The position numbers and the translations under genes are program-made. The notes beneath the pieces were generated by a model. That model was given only the letters and a program-made list of their open reading frames with translations. It had not been told where the DNA came from and searched no databases. 64,000 nt of DNA from Rhea pennata (lineage: Eukaryota; Chordata; Aves; Rheiformes; Rheidae): the NCBI RefSeq assembly GCF_028389875.1, contig NC_084678.1:13236899-13300898 (forward strand), read 5' to 3'. How positions within the stretch are numbered: the stretch's first letter is position 1; each line of letters starts with the position of its first letter. Below are positions 42,061 to 55,271 of the stretch, piece after piece.

Positions 42061-44925
42061 TAAAACAGCAGCTGTCATGTTTCTTGAATTCTCTTTACAT
42101 CTTAAGCGCAAACACAGCAGCTCAGTACCTTTTATCAGCTAAGAAGCGTTATAAAGCAGGGGGCTGCGCTGCGGTTAGGACACCTATTCTGTACTGATGC
42201 AATGATGGAGACAGTTACAGCAGTAACCTTCACTGGGTAAGGCAACCCCTTAGAGTACTTTAATTTTCTTATACTTGTGCCTCCTTTTCATCACGTTACT
42301 TCTGTACATACTCTTTGACAAAAAGACATCTTTGCTCCCTTTCTAACAGGTGACAAGCTTCAACAGAAATGAACACAGAATCAGGATGTGAAACCACATT
42401 TAAAGCATCTAGAATTATACTGAGGTCATCTGTATTTTATCTTTTCTTTCACACTTACGTAGGCTACCATGCAGCATTAACAAAAGAGTAAATGTTTAGC
42501 CTGCTGAAACGGTTAGCTGTTTTTAGTCTCTTTTAGTCATCAGGTGGTTTACCTTAGGGTAGGAGAGAAGCCTGCGTATTAGAAGAGAACAGGAAAAGGA
42601 AGTCCTGTTTAGTGAATAGAGAGGAAAAGGACAATCTGGAAAGAAACAAAAGGGTAATGAAGTATGGGAATTGCAGAAGGAAGGGAAATGGAAAATGGCA
42701 GTTGCTCAGGTCAAGCTCTCGGGACGGTGTTAGGGCAAACCGTGCCATGGAGATGGGGCAGAGAGAGCCGATGGTGCTGCCTGTGTTGGAGGGAGGCTGC
42801 GCAAAGGCTACCCCGAGTGCACTGTTCCAGTCTTACTGTGGACAGTTTAACGTAAAGCATGGGTTGGCAATGAGATGTCTCTACAGACAGATTTTAACAT
42901 CCAGCAGATTAACTGCCTTACATAAAATGGGCTAACATTACAGTTAACCAAGCATAACAATTACTAAATTGTTACATGACTGACTTGTTTTTAAAGAGCA
43001 AAACATTACACAACTATCTACACCACTAGAGGGTGCAGTGATTCTGTGAATATGCTGTACTGAAAGATATGACATGTATAAATATTATTTAACTGATGGA
43101 TGAGTAGTCATACCAATACCGCCCCCAGGCCAACTTTCTGGTGTCCTTAGCCAATTTGTTTTGTAAGTTCACTGTCTGGAAGTTATTTTATAACCAACAG
43201 TTACAAAACGGCCTCTTTACTTCCATATTAAGAAGCACCTCCTGTTAGAGAGAGGCAGTTCAAGGGTTTTTAAATCATCTGTTCTGACTTGTTTCCTACA
43301 CATCCTTGGAATAAAACAGAAGTGGTAAGATTAATAGGAAAACAAAAAATCAGCTATAGCAACAATCCCAAATATATTACAAATACTAATCACACAAATT
43401 TGTGCCAGTTCTGTCAAGCATTCTCTACTACAGTTCAAGATAGCATTTAAAGTGCCTTCAGTTGTGAAGAAACGACGTGTGTTTTCTTAAAACTTGAGAG
43501 AGTGCAGCACATTATTTTGTGGACAAAACTCTCAAATAGTGACTGATACACATGCATAACTGCATAATAATGACCTCACTGAAAAAGGTTGAGACAGAAA
43601 TTTCCCAAGAACAGGTTACTTCAGACAGTGAAGTTTCTAGCAGCTTTCACTGGTGCCAGAAATACTAACCAATCTGTGGAAAGACTCAGGTTCAGTAAGA
43701 CAGGTTCTCATTCTTCTTGTTCACGCTGAACATCAAGCACCGAAGTTATTAGCAAGAAAAGCTACTATTTAATGACAAACTACTATATTCAGTTGGTAGC
43801 AAATACTTAAGTGAGAGTTATTGGAGACTAAATTTTTGCTGAAGAGACCTATCTTGAACTTGATTCTTCCACCTCACTAGACTGTTCCTAAATATTGTTA
43901 GCATATTAATCTATCACAGTATGCAAGGCTCTATCTAGAAGATTGTAAGTCAGTTCTAAATCCACTATAGTCTTAATACCCAATGAGTGATCTTTGTAAC
44001 TGGAGAATTTTGTAATGGATGTTAAAAATGCCAGGCATTTTGAGAGGTCTCAGAATACAGTATTCAGTTGTGGAAGATGGTAACCCTAAAATAGGCATAG
44101 GCAATTCAGCAGATAAACATCTCTTATTCTTTAGACTGTGTAGCCTTTCAGCAGTTTTCCAGTGAAAGCAACATTGACTACTGTAAGCAAGGAAAAAAAT
44201 ATTCTCTAAAGAAGTATGCCAACATTTGGTGCAGATCAGCAGCTAGCTCTTACGGTTCTTGCTTACATAAAACTTCAATTTATTTTAATAGGAGTTTTGT
44301 TCAAGTAAGTTTCACTTTTACAGATTTCTGACTATACTCAAAAACAGACAGTAGTGGGAAAAGCTGTCATTATTGATACACCAATCCAAAATCTTAGTAT
44401 TAGCTGCAAGCAAGAGCCAACTGTGTTACACTTTGTAATTAAGAACTTACTGACTTTAGAAAATAATTCATGTCTCTATTTGAAAAAATAATTTTTTTTG
44501 AACAGGTATTTTGTTCCCAAGTAATTTTTAGTAGCTTCTGTATTTGACTGCTACCAGGGCTAGACTGCTTATAAACCTGAGTTTTGTAAGAAGTGATAAA
44601 ATTATAAACAATAAAGCTGGACATTGTAAAAAATAAAATGATTATTTATGATAGAGGGGAAAGAGGAGATATTAAACAAAAATTCAAACACTGCACGTCC
44701 TAAGTGTTAAAATTCTTTATGTTGATTGTATAGCATCTTGAGACTATCATGTCTATTTTCTGATGTCGAAGAATTTTGTATTACATTATAAAGACTGACA
44801 ACTCTTTTCCCTGTATATGTTGGCAATATCTGACTAGGAATTGGTATCAAAGAAAATACTCTGCCATTTAGGCCTGCCCAGTCACAGGCACTCCCAGGAT
44901 GGTTTTAAGGACCATAGCAGACATT
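42061..44925. other. Intergenic region upstream of PRELID3B
   Basis: AT-rich, with no recognised gene, repeat family or conserved RNA. Open frames are short and unconvincing. Confidence 0.5.
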
Positions 44926-45063
44926 GGGGGGCAAGTTTAGCTCAGCTGGTTAGAGCATGGTGCCTAATGCCAAGGTCACGGGCTCAATCCCCGTACGGGC
45001 TATGCAAAGGGGTGGGCTAGATGATCTCCAGAGGTCCCTTCCAACCTTACTGATTCTATGATC

Positions 45064-45104
<41 letters not shown>

Positions 45105-45107
45105 AAA
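44926..45107 (+). mobile_element. tRNA-Ile-derived SINE with CR1-like 3' end and (TAAA)n tail
   Basis: The head resembles tRNA-Ile: the pol III A box TAGCTCAGCTGG is exact (44938-44949), the B box GGCTCAATCCC (44981-44991) has two or so changes, and CCCCGTACGGGC closes the tRNA part. The anticodon arm is shortened, so this is not a working tRNA gene. The body then reads GGGCTAGATGATCTCCAGAG and ends GATTCTATGATC, the 3' end of CR1 LINEs, which supply the enzyme for copying. A TAAA repeat follows (45065-45107). The composite resembles TguSINE1 of songbirds. Target-site repeats were not evident. Confidence 0.85.
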
Positions 45108-48100
45108 TCTGTGGAAGCCCATGCTGAGATTGCTTCCTGTGTCTTTCAGGGACTCTCTGCTTATGATTCTGCAAAATGCAACTGATAAAGGAAACTGGCC
45201 CTGGGATCACGTGCCTCATATTTCAGCATGATTATATCATTATGAAGAACCTGAAATGGCTTGGGATCGTGTATGAAGGAGCTCAGAGGTTCCAATTAAT
45301 GTATTTGATGGAAAGTGTGTTATCACTTCACATTTTTAGACACAGGTTTGCCAGAAGGGAAGTGTGTGTTAACCTCTTTTAGCAGCTTCGTAAGATATCC
45401 ATTATTTTGACTTAAAAATATAAAGATCAGCAAATATTTCATAAATGAGAATTCATTTCATCTCCAGCTTTAGCTCCAATCATTCCTACACCATCATGGC
45501 TACAAAAAAGCCAAATTTTCAAACTCATGCAGACTTAAGACAATTCCAATATTAGCTTTAAGAAAAATACAGATTTTCTGTCATGCTTAAGAAAAGCAGC
45601 ACATCCTGCTTCACAGCCCTAACACCAGTGATCAATTAGACCACTCTGCAGTATAAAGTAAAAGTAATGCCAAATCCTAAGCAAAAAAGGACTTGATGAT
45701 GATGGCAGTGATTCAAGCTTCAACTGTGAGTAAAACAAACACAGGAAAAAGTAGCATTTCTAATGGATTACCATAGCCAAATTTTGCTGTGGTAAAATTG
45801 CTGATGAGTGGAAGCAAACCTATGGAGAAAATTCAAGTGTTGCATTTCTTTGTCACAGAAAAAACATGAGTTTTGGTTGCTTATCCTGCTTCATGTATCA
45901 CCAGTCAATACATTTCAGGTTTTTCAAATGAAAAGTGAAAGAAGTTTACTACTTCACACACTTCGAGGAAAATATATTTGGTAGTTTTTTTTCCTGTCAT
46001 ATTCTGAAACAGCTAACACTACAATAAAACTGTATCAGTTCCTTGAACTGTAAAAAAAGGTTCTGATGTGTCTGAAATACTGGTACTCTCATACAGTGCT
46101 AAGGAAAACCATTCAAAGGTCTTACCCTTTTCTTGAGCTGGAAAAAACAAGTTCCCATTCCTTTTTTCGGTCTGGCAATTGTACTGACTTAAAACTTTTT
46201 ATATTTCCTTTTCCAGACATACTTCTTCAATTACTTCCATTATACAACCCTTAATGAGTACTCTATCTATAAACACTCTTTCACCATCAGCAGTCAATTC
46301 AGCATATGAAGCCATTAGGCTGTGTTTTCCTACATACACTTACAAAATAAATAAGTAAATAGTCACCTTGCTTTCAGAAAGGACAGACAGCAATTTCTTA
46401 GTGTGGGAGAGTATCAGCTCCTCTAGTTCCTGCTCATATTTTAGTAGAAGCTTTGTGCAAGTAATTTTGAACAGAATTCTGATTTGTATCACCACTACAC
46501 AATGTATCACATCCTGAAAACATGGTGTTAGCTGCAAATTAGTTAATTTTCATTATGTTTTTACCAGGTTAGGGCACAGCTTAAACTATGTTATGGATTA
46601 GCATTCAGATACTTCAGTGGTAAGTTAACTACCTCTTTTCAATGAGAGGGACCAAAGCTAGAAACAAATGTGGTTCATCCAAATAGCCAGCATTCTTTAC
46701 CTTTTCTCCTCTGCACAGCACTAGCAGTTCCACAGCTGGTGTTGAGTCCTAGCAGCTTGCTTCCAAATGCTTCAGCAAGCAGGTTTTCCCTTCTGAAACC
46801 TTTCACCTTCCTTTTTCACACCTAATGTACTCCAGAATTTCTTGTCATAGCTGAGGTCTGGGCTCATCATTTGACCCAGCGTATGGTCAAGTCTATGCTA
46901 GAGCCAGAGAGAGGAAAGTGACAGGAATGTAGCAGACAGCATTTAAGACTCCGGAACTCTATACTATCTTAAGCTACCTACCTAGATCAAGTTAGCCATA
47001 TTGTCAAACTATATTCTATAAAAGTGATTTCCCAACTTTTGTCAAAGCTGCTTATGCTGACTGGAGCATGCCTCATGTCTGGTCACTTACTCCCATTCTT
47101 GAGCTGCTACTCATCTTGTACCAGAACAGCTCTTCATAGGCCAGGGTAAGCATAATAAGTGAACAATACAGCTGTATTAATGTCTTTGCACAGTGAATAA
47201 CATCTGGAACTGAAAAAAAAAGTCACAGGCTGTGCTACTATTGCAGAGTAGACAATGATGTTGCAGGAACAAATGGTCAAGTGCTGATTAAGCCTGTGTT
47301 GGGCCTCCCAAAACATCTACTGGAACTATAGTTTGGTTTTATCTAGATATTCAATAGTTTTCCAAGATCCAGTTTAGTGCCATTTTGTTCTTCATACACT
47401 CACAAACTTGGTGTGCTAGTATCATGCAACAGTTCAACCCAAAATAAAACACAGATCAGTACAAAAAACTCAAATCCCTAAGTTTCTTTCCATACAGGCC
47501 AACCAGGGAAGTCTTTCTAAATCCTCTAGTACTTAGGGCTTTTCTTGCCTCACTTCAAGAAAAACAGATTGAAGGAACAGCCAACAAATCCATTTCATCT
47601 AATCCATCGTGATTTGGTAAAAATATACCAAGTTGCATATGAAATACAAATCAAAAGTTTCACAAATTATCATTTTCTCTCCTGAAGAAAGAAAATCACA
47701 GTATTTCATCCCATCAACAGAGATGAAATACTAACAAATATACCAGTTTTTGGAGAAAAGTTACAGGTGTATATATTTATTCAGGATTATGGTGGAATCG
47801 ATTCATTTTCAAATTCTGTGAGGAAAAACCATAAAAGGGGGCTAAATTTCTGTGAGGTTCTCCACATGACTGGTCTGAAGAACTACCTCCACAAGAAGAA
47901 CTAATTCAGAGGGGAAAGATTCATACATACCTTCTCACAGGAAAACTTACCTCAAAGTATCCATATCTCTAGGCAAGGCCATACAAAGGAGGACACAATC
48001 CCCACTCTGATTGTATGTCTCGGCAGCAACCACCTTCAAAGGACAGCCCATCCCTAAATCCCAGAGTGTGTTTATTTTTCTGCAGAAATAGATTGTTTCC

Positions 48101-48583
48101 CTGCTTCTATGTTAAAAAAAAAAAGTGATCTAAACAGAAAATCCTTTCTGAAAACAAATGAGAAAGGTACATGTAGGCCCTTTTTTAGTACTTCAAATAC
48201 AGTAATGAAAACAACATAAAAGCAATGGAATGTACTCAAATAAAAAGGTTCCTTCAACGTCTTTTAGATTGAGCCAAGCTGATCTGGCAGCCCTACAAAC
48301 CCTACAAAGAGGGCTAGTTTTCAGCCTGACTGATATTACTGGCAGCTCAGCTCTATGACTGATAGCAGCAGAACAACGAAGCAGACAGGAATGTGCAGCC
48401 AGGGACACTGTTTTTGACGACAGTATGATTTCAACCCATTTAAATCACTTCTGAAAGTGTAGCCTAACTGGCTATTGTGTTTTACACAATAAAATCCAGC
48501 ATGATAGTGATCTGTACTCATTTTGTCCTAGTGAAAGGATGAAAGAGACAGTACAGTAATTGTGAATCTGATCATTTACACTA

Positions 48584-48605
48584 GTAGGTTACACTAGTAA
48601 CCTAC
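48584..48605. repeat. Perfect 9-bp inverted repeat with 4-base loop
   Basis: GTAGGTTAC-ACTA-GTAACCTAC. It overlaps an 11-bp direct repeat (TTACACTAGTA at 48576-48586 and 48589-48599). Confidence 0.8.
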
Positions 48606-51110
48606 AATGAATATTAAACATATGCATGCAAAAATCCAATGCATGCACAGTTCTACTAGTGACTTCCCAAATGCATTAAGAGAAACAGAAGCTTCCAGAG
48701 AACGTGTGTATAAATAAGAGTTTCCTATCTAGCACGTATCTAGCATCTTCGTATGTTCACCTTTAACATTTGCCTTGATCACAAGGACAAGTAGAGATAT
48801 GAAATACAGGCAGCAGGAATCCAGCGACACTCTCAAGATTCAGAACATCTGGTTCCCTGGCCAGGTTTCCAAACCGCTTTCTTATGCCAAGAATTTTAAA
48901 TTGCATGTATGCATAAGAAATGGAAATAAAGAAAATCCTATTGCTCACTGAGAAATATCAAACCCAGGCTCATACAGTGTGATTCTATGTAATATTGGTC
49001 ATATAGATGTCTTACTGCAGAAATGAAATACAGTGAGTGTATACACAATATAAAGTTTGTGTCACAGCTGTTTTCTTGTGTTTTGGGGGAAAAAAATCCA
49101 AAAGGCAGAGTGTATAATGAGAATTATTCGTGCTCAGCTACCATACTCTAGTTCATGTAACATAAAAAAGGGAAGGTATATTTTCTTCCTTCTCAGACTA
49201 AAACCAATATGGGACAAAGTAATTTTTTTCCCATAGACTTGTATACAGATTCAGAATCTGATTTCCAAGATGAATTGTAAAAGGACTCTTCTTGGAACTT
49301 CCTAATGTGTACTGTTTTTCTACTGCGCAAAGCTTTCATCCATATCCATGGACTGTACTACACTGTAGTACAAAGGCAGCAGTCAAAAAGTGACATTGTT
49401 CTCTAGCATGATGATACTGGCAGGGAAAAAGAGAAAAAAAAAGAAGAAAAAAAATGTGAAGAGGAGACGTAGTTTCTTAATAATACTATTGCACATCTAT
49501 TTCCTGTTTCAAAGTTATATTGATTTCTTTCTCAGACACTTTGAAAAAACAGTCTGATTCTTAAAATCATTTCTTAACTGTAAAATAGCGTATGATCTTT
49601 TGAAAGACATCTGTGATTTATTTGTGGGAGGAGGGGAACTTGGATTTGGAATGTCTCCATCCTAGTGTTTCCATTTACTCAATATATCAGCCAAATTACT
49701 AGGTTGCACAAATTACTTCAACACTAGACTAATACAGTGAACGTGACTTGGTCACATTTTGCCTAGAGTCAACTCACTCCTCTCTAAGAGTGAGAGCATA
49801 TGAATAAAACAACAGCACATTCTTCTCTCACAAGCCTGCAGATCTTTATCCATCAACTTTTTATCATCTACAATGGCTGATTATATTGTGAATAGGTACC
49901 TACCCTGCAGAAAAAGCTAAGTTCAGGAGTCACACTCACCTTCTTTGCCCTGTTTTCACATACTAATCCATTTGCTCTGCTAACCTGCTACACAAATCAC
50001 TGAAGACACATGAACTCACATTTCATGAACTCAAGTATTTATTCATGCAAATTTAGGCGTCAAGATCCTACTACATAAAATGTATCATAAATTGCTAAAA
50101 AAAAAAACAACCAATCAACAAAAAAAAAAAACACAGAAGGGTAATTTTTAGCAAATAGTTTAAAAAGTGAGTATGTTAAGTATGTCGCTACTGAGAAATG
50201 AAGAGGGAAGTTTTGAATTAAGTGATTACATAGCAATGCTTCTCAAGGCCTTCAGTAACTTTTCTAATCAGGCAGAAAGTGGAAATGATTTCCCCGAATG
50301 AACAACATCAATGGCTTTCCATTATCCACAATAAACAACATTCTGAACATCATCTTAAAATGTAGCTATTTTCTCTCTACTGTATGATTTTTCACTCTTT
50401 CGCACTCATAAAACTCAGTCAGCTATGTTTAGCATGAAGATGACCTCATCCACTGCTAAAAACAAGCAAAACTACTTTGTCTTTTCATCTGAACAGAAAG
50501 CTCATTTTTACTTTATCTAGTCAAAAAAAGAACTGGTTCTACCATGATGCTACGTGTTTGCTAACATTTCTGAAGCAGTGGAACTTTAATTGATTGTTTA
50601 ATAGTTGATGTTAAAGCAACATCAGGGTTTTTCCTCTTCATAAGACTCTCATTCTTGCATCACAGAAATACTGAGGGATTTTTAAGTTAATGTAAAAACC
50701 ACTCGGTTCTATAATGGTGGAATATGTTCATTTTATGTTTCACCTATATATCCCACTGCCTCAAGATGCCTCATGTATTCAAGAATAGCCCTTTAGATTT
50801 CAGCTTCCAGAAGTCTATAAACATAGACTATGAAGTAAATTTTCTTCCCTTTGCAAACACTTGTCACTATATATGCAATTCTACTACATTCCTCTCAAAG
50901 TGACCAGATTTATGTAAAGCACATACAATGTCTCAGTTAAATGCAGACCGAGAATTAAGACAGAAAAAATCTGAAAAAAATCTACAGTGCAAGCTTCTAC
51001 TACAACATACAGTTGTACATATCTGCATCAAATGCCAGATAGAGCTTTTGACACTTTATCTATGGAAGCAGTATAGGCTGCCTAAGATCTCATATTATCT
51101 GTAGAATCTG

Positions 51111-51150
51111 ATTTAGTAACCTCTTAACAAATTTAGTAATCTCTTAACAA
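51111..51150. repeat. 20-bp tandem duplication, one mismatch
   Basis: Two adjacent copies of ATTTAGTAAYCTCTTAACAA differing at one base, so a recent local duplication. Confidence 0.85.
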
Positions 51151-54100
51151 AAGGTGGTGCATATTTTCAGAAAGATTTAAAATAGTCTTTGGATGCAAAC
51201 AGAATGGCCTTTCACTCTTTTGATAATGGAAATAGATTTTCTTGGACAAGCTCTGACAGATAATACGAATTCAAAACCTGCCTATGAAAGATATGTACAG
51301 AGGACGATTTTATCTTCCATCAGATTCTGGCCTGAATCTCCCATCATACCCACAGAGGTTCACTGAACCAGTAACATTAGGGTCATGATGCATCCTGACA
51401 GGATGTCATTGTTTAATGAACAAATTCAATTATTTTACTATTAAATTCATACTTGAAGTCTTTCTTAACATGTTAAAAAGAATGTGGTAACTTTTCAGAA
51501 ACCTGTGACATTCGGCTATGAAACAGTAGCAGACTATATGAACTGGTAAGTAATGATATTGCTGCTAAAGCACACCCCAATTTTTAGCTAATAGGCTGAA
51601 ACTAAGAAACATCAAGGAGAGATCAAATTTTTGCTACATAGTATTTAGCATCCCTCCCCTCCCCTAATATCCCACACACACTGCAAAGTAAACCAGGCAT
51701 TATCTTTACTTCAGAATGTTTAGTTTAAGTTGAGGTAGAGAGAAAACACGCATTTGATAGAATGATCTGATAGCTGATGCTGCCCTAGAACAAACGTAAG
51801 CTTTTCAGATGCATTTTTTCCTTCCACAGAACTTCCTAGTGGCTCATTTAAAGCTGTACAACCTCGGAGTATTGTTTCCTCATATGTAAAACTGGCCAAA
51901 TACCTTCCTTCAAGCATGTGATGTATTTACTGCTGTTCTGAAGCACACTGAGGCACTAGCATTGTCTACATGATTTGAATGCAAGCAGTTATTTTTCCTA
52001 TCAGCTTTCTGATGGTAAAGTTAAACATACAGATTGCAGATGCACATGATTGCAGTTAGCTGGCCACCTCACAGCCTCGTTAGTGGTATACTGGCTACTC
52101 TTGAGACTAGGTCTTCTGCCTGCTGTATGTGGTGTTCTCTTTTGTTCTAGCATAATCAGATAGTCATAGTGAAATAGTATGAATATCATATGGGTGCACT
52201 TCTATTTACATTTTGCAGTAGACGTCTTAAGTAGGTGGCACATGGCTCTCGGATGGCTTTCAGCTAATGAATGACGCACAGTTTCAGTTTAAAGAGTGAC
52301 TCAAATTTTGTAACAAGGTACATGCTGCATGACTCATTAGCAGCATGACTTTCAATTTATTTATTTTACAATTGTGAAATTTCCTTAATTTGTTCATGGA
52401 GTTTGATAATGGCTACACAGAGTCCCATTTTGTAGGTACCATTAATGGGAGTAGCAGATGCAAACAGGTGTTCAACTTAAGGGCAGACACACAGTGGTAT
52501 ACAACTTGTGGATGCAACAACTATTCTGTTGTCTAGGAAACAGTCTCTTTCATAATTTCAGTGTATTTAAAACTCTGCATAACATGACAATTACCAGCCA
52601 GATAATGCTGTTTTCTTGTAAGTGTCACAAACGTGCATGTGATCATGTAGGCAGAGAATAATCATATGTTATCACCCACAACTCATGAGCAAGCACAGTA
52701 ACTACAATTAAAGACACAACTACATGAAGTACTTTGAAATTACTGATTATTTTCCATTGCTTGGAAATAATCATACTTCTCCCCTAAATCTTACCCCTTT
52801 CTGAATCTACAACACTTCTTATAAAAATGTACCATACTATTAAACATTTAATGAATACAACTTTCCAATGTCTATGCCTGAAGAACTAGTGATGACAGGT
52901 AGTGGTGGGTAATACATTACATTACACACACAAACATATGTGCGTTACACACACATATTTTTTCATGGTCTTCAAACCATCAGGTCAAAATTTCTATACC
53001 ACTCCTTGTTTCAGAAATATTATACTCAGATACTATTAAAGCAATATGTGAATAAAAGCAAAACATTGACTGTTCCTACAAAACAGCAAAGCAAGTAAGG
53101 TGCTACAAGCTAAGAAATGTTCATAACACAATCTACTGCACATGAGTGGCTATTTAGCCACGAGTATTCTGCTACTTAACTACCAGAGAGAGAACTATCA
53201 TACCAGTTCTAAATCAAACAGCCTTGAGGCACCTCTGTCTCTCACTGGCTAACCACAGAGTTATGATGAAGGCAAGCCATTAAATCATTTTTGTTCTGTG
53301 CTGTTTGGACCAAAGATTAGGCAAATCCTGGGTTAGGTCAATTTATGTTGGCCTTAATGCTGAGATCAAATTCCTTGGAACGCTTCATATTGTTTTTGCT
53401 CTTCTGACTGCTTTGCTGTATATAGAATACGTATCTGAGGTACACATAATATCATAGCCTTTTTCCTAAGTCAACGTAAATCCAGATCTCACTACATGCA
53501 AAAAAACACACAAAATTATTTAGTCTACTCTAGTGCTTTATACTTTCATTTCATCCTACATCTCAGGAATAACCTTGGAAAATTCTCTTTTTATTATTTT
53601 CTTTTTCAGTCTTGAAGTAGTTTCTTAACATTTGCAATTCTGTCATTTCTTTATTTATATGCTCTCCCTGACCTACAATATAATCCTTCCAAAGACTTTT
53701 TCCAGTGCCTCTCAAAAGGCCAGATACATCATATCAACCAGTTCTTTCACTGCACATTTTATGGATACAATTCTAGTAAATTGGTGACAATACATTTTCT
53801 GTTTTAAGTTGTGCTTGTCTGACTGCACTGCATTTCCCAGGAATTTTTATTATTCTAGTTATTTTGACCATTTTATTATGCAAGTAAAACCTGTTTTCTG
53901 TAAATCTTCAGATCTCTCCCAAAAATTTCTCAAAGTTACAAAATTCGTTATCCTTCAACACTAATATACTTTCCAAGTCCACTGATAAGTCAAAGACAGA
54001 AAATGTCAGCCACTTTCTTTTTAAATTGAAAGGTTTATCTAATTCTAACATAACCGACATCACCAATCATTATCCTGCATCTGGCTATGCTATTTTGATG

Positions 54101-54669
54101 AACTCCTTACTACTATATCTGTATCAATTATTCAGAATTTTGAAGAGATTAAGTGTGCAGAGCAGCTCCAAATACATGCAATTTTATCTTACAATCACAG
54201 AAATCCTATTTTGCATTCTAGGTAGCACTACCATGGTGACTTAAGTAAAATGCCAGTTAAGGTACTCAAGAATAGTCCTCAATTGTTCTTACTAGAAGTC
54301 AGGACAATGGACTGACACAAGTTTAAAAACACCACCTTAGAAACTGCTCCCTGCAAAAAACAACCTGTTCTTTGTAGATATATAACACTAGGCTAACTCA
54401 TTCATTCAAGGTTTTCCCTCCCTCCCCCTCCTCCCCACCTCCAAAAGAGGTTAAGAAAACAACACGGGAAGAGAGAGAACAATGAACTATAACTATCTGC
54501 GGTAGAGAGTTATTGTTTAGGAGATCCTAGCTGAGTATAAACTGTACAAATGGGTGCAAACTCACAAAATTAAAATTTAGTTTGAGTGTATCTAAAGAAG
54601 AAGAACTTATGTTCGAATTTGTAACATTCTTCCAGGGAAGAAGTGATACAATGCTGTTTTAACTCCCTC

Positions 54670-54714
54670 AAGAAAAAAAAAAGAAAAGAAAAAAAAAAAA
54701 GAAAAAAAAAGAAA
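54670..54714. repeat. Purine tract (A with scattered G)
   Basis: About 45 bases of A and G only, directly visible. Confidence 0.85.
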
Positions 54715-55271
54715 TCTTTTTCCATATGAAGAATGCTTTTTAAGTATTTTCAGTTTGACTTTTAGTATACAGATAGAAATAAGTATTGATTACTAACAAA
54801 AGGCAAAGAAAAAAAATAGTTTTAATACTATAACAACCTAATAATAAAGTGCTTGGTAATATTTTGGAAATTGAGTATTCATCTGTGGATCCTAGGTTAA
54901 AGCTTATAATTTTGCAAGTATAGAAAATTCTCCTACATCTATTATCACATATTTAGACCCTGAAAATGTGAATATATATGTATTTTTGGATACATATGCA
55001 TATAGAAGGGGTACAAATTGCTTTCTCCTTGTAATAAAAATTTGTAAGTAAAGAATTTTTAGTGCCATTCTATTTTTCCCCACTCTTCTTGTAAACTGCT
55101 TGTAAATAACGTAATACTCTAAAGCTATCGAAGTACTTAAAAAGACTGCCTTAGGGTATTTAAAACACAGCATCAGTTGATAAGAAAGCTTTCATCTTCA
55201 TTAGAAATGCAACACATTCATAAGAGAATTTCTACTTTTTAATCAACTTCCACTTCTCAACTTTTTTTTTT

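Larger units (their letters stand above)
45108..55230. other. Long intergenic region between PRELID3B and the AIG1/ADTRP-like gene
   Basis: About 10 kb of AT-rich sequence without a recognised gene. It holds purine tracts (49429-49456, 54670-54714), A-rich simple sequence (50093-50132), a 9-bp hairpin (48584-48605) and a 20-bp tandem duplication (51111-51150). Open frames do not exceed about 75 codons. ATTAAA on the minus strand at 55238-55243 could end the AIG1/ADTRP-like transcript. Confidence 0.5.

Noticed and set aside
44938-44991. A possible functional tRNA-Ile gene
   Set aside because: The anticodon arm is shortened, the B box has changes, and the tRNA part runs straight into a CR1-type tail, so it is a SINE.
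48979-48991. GATTCTATG resembling a CR1 3' end
   Set aside because: The preceding sequence lacks the usual CR1 tail; nine bases alone are expected by chance.
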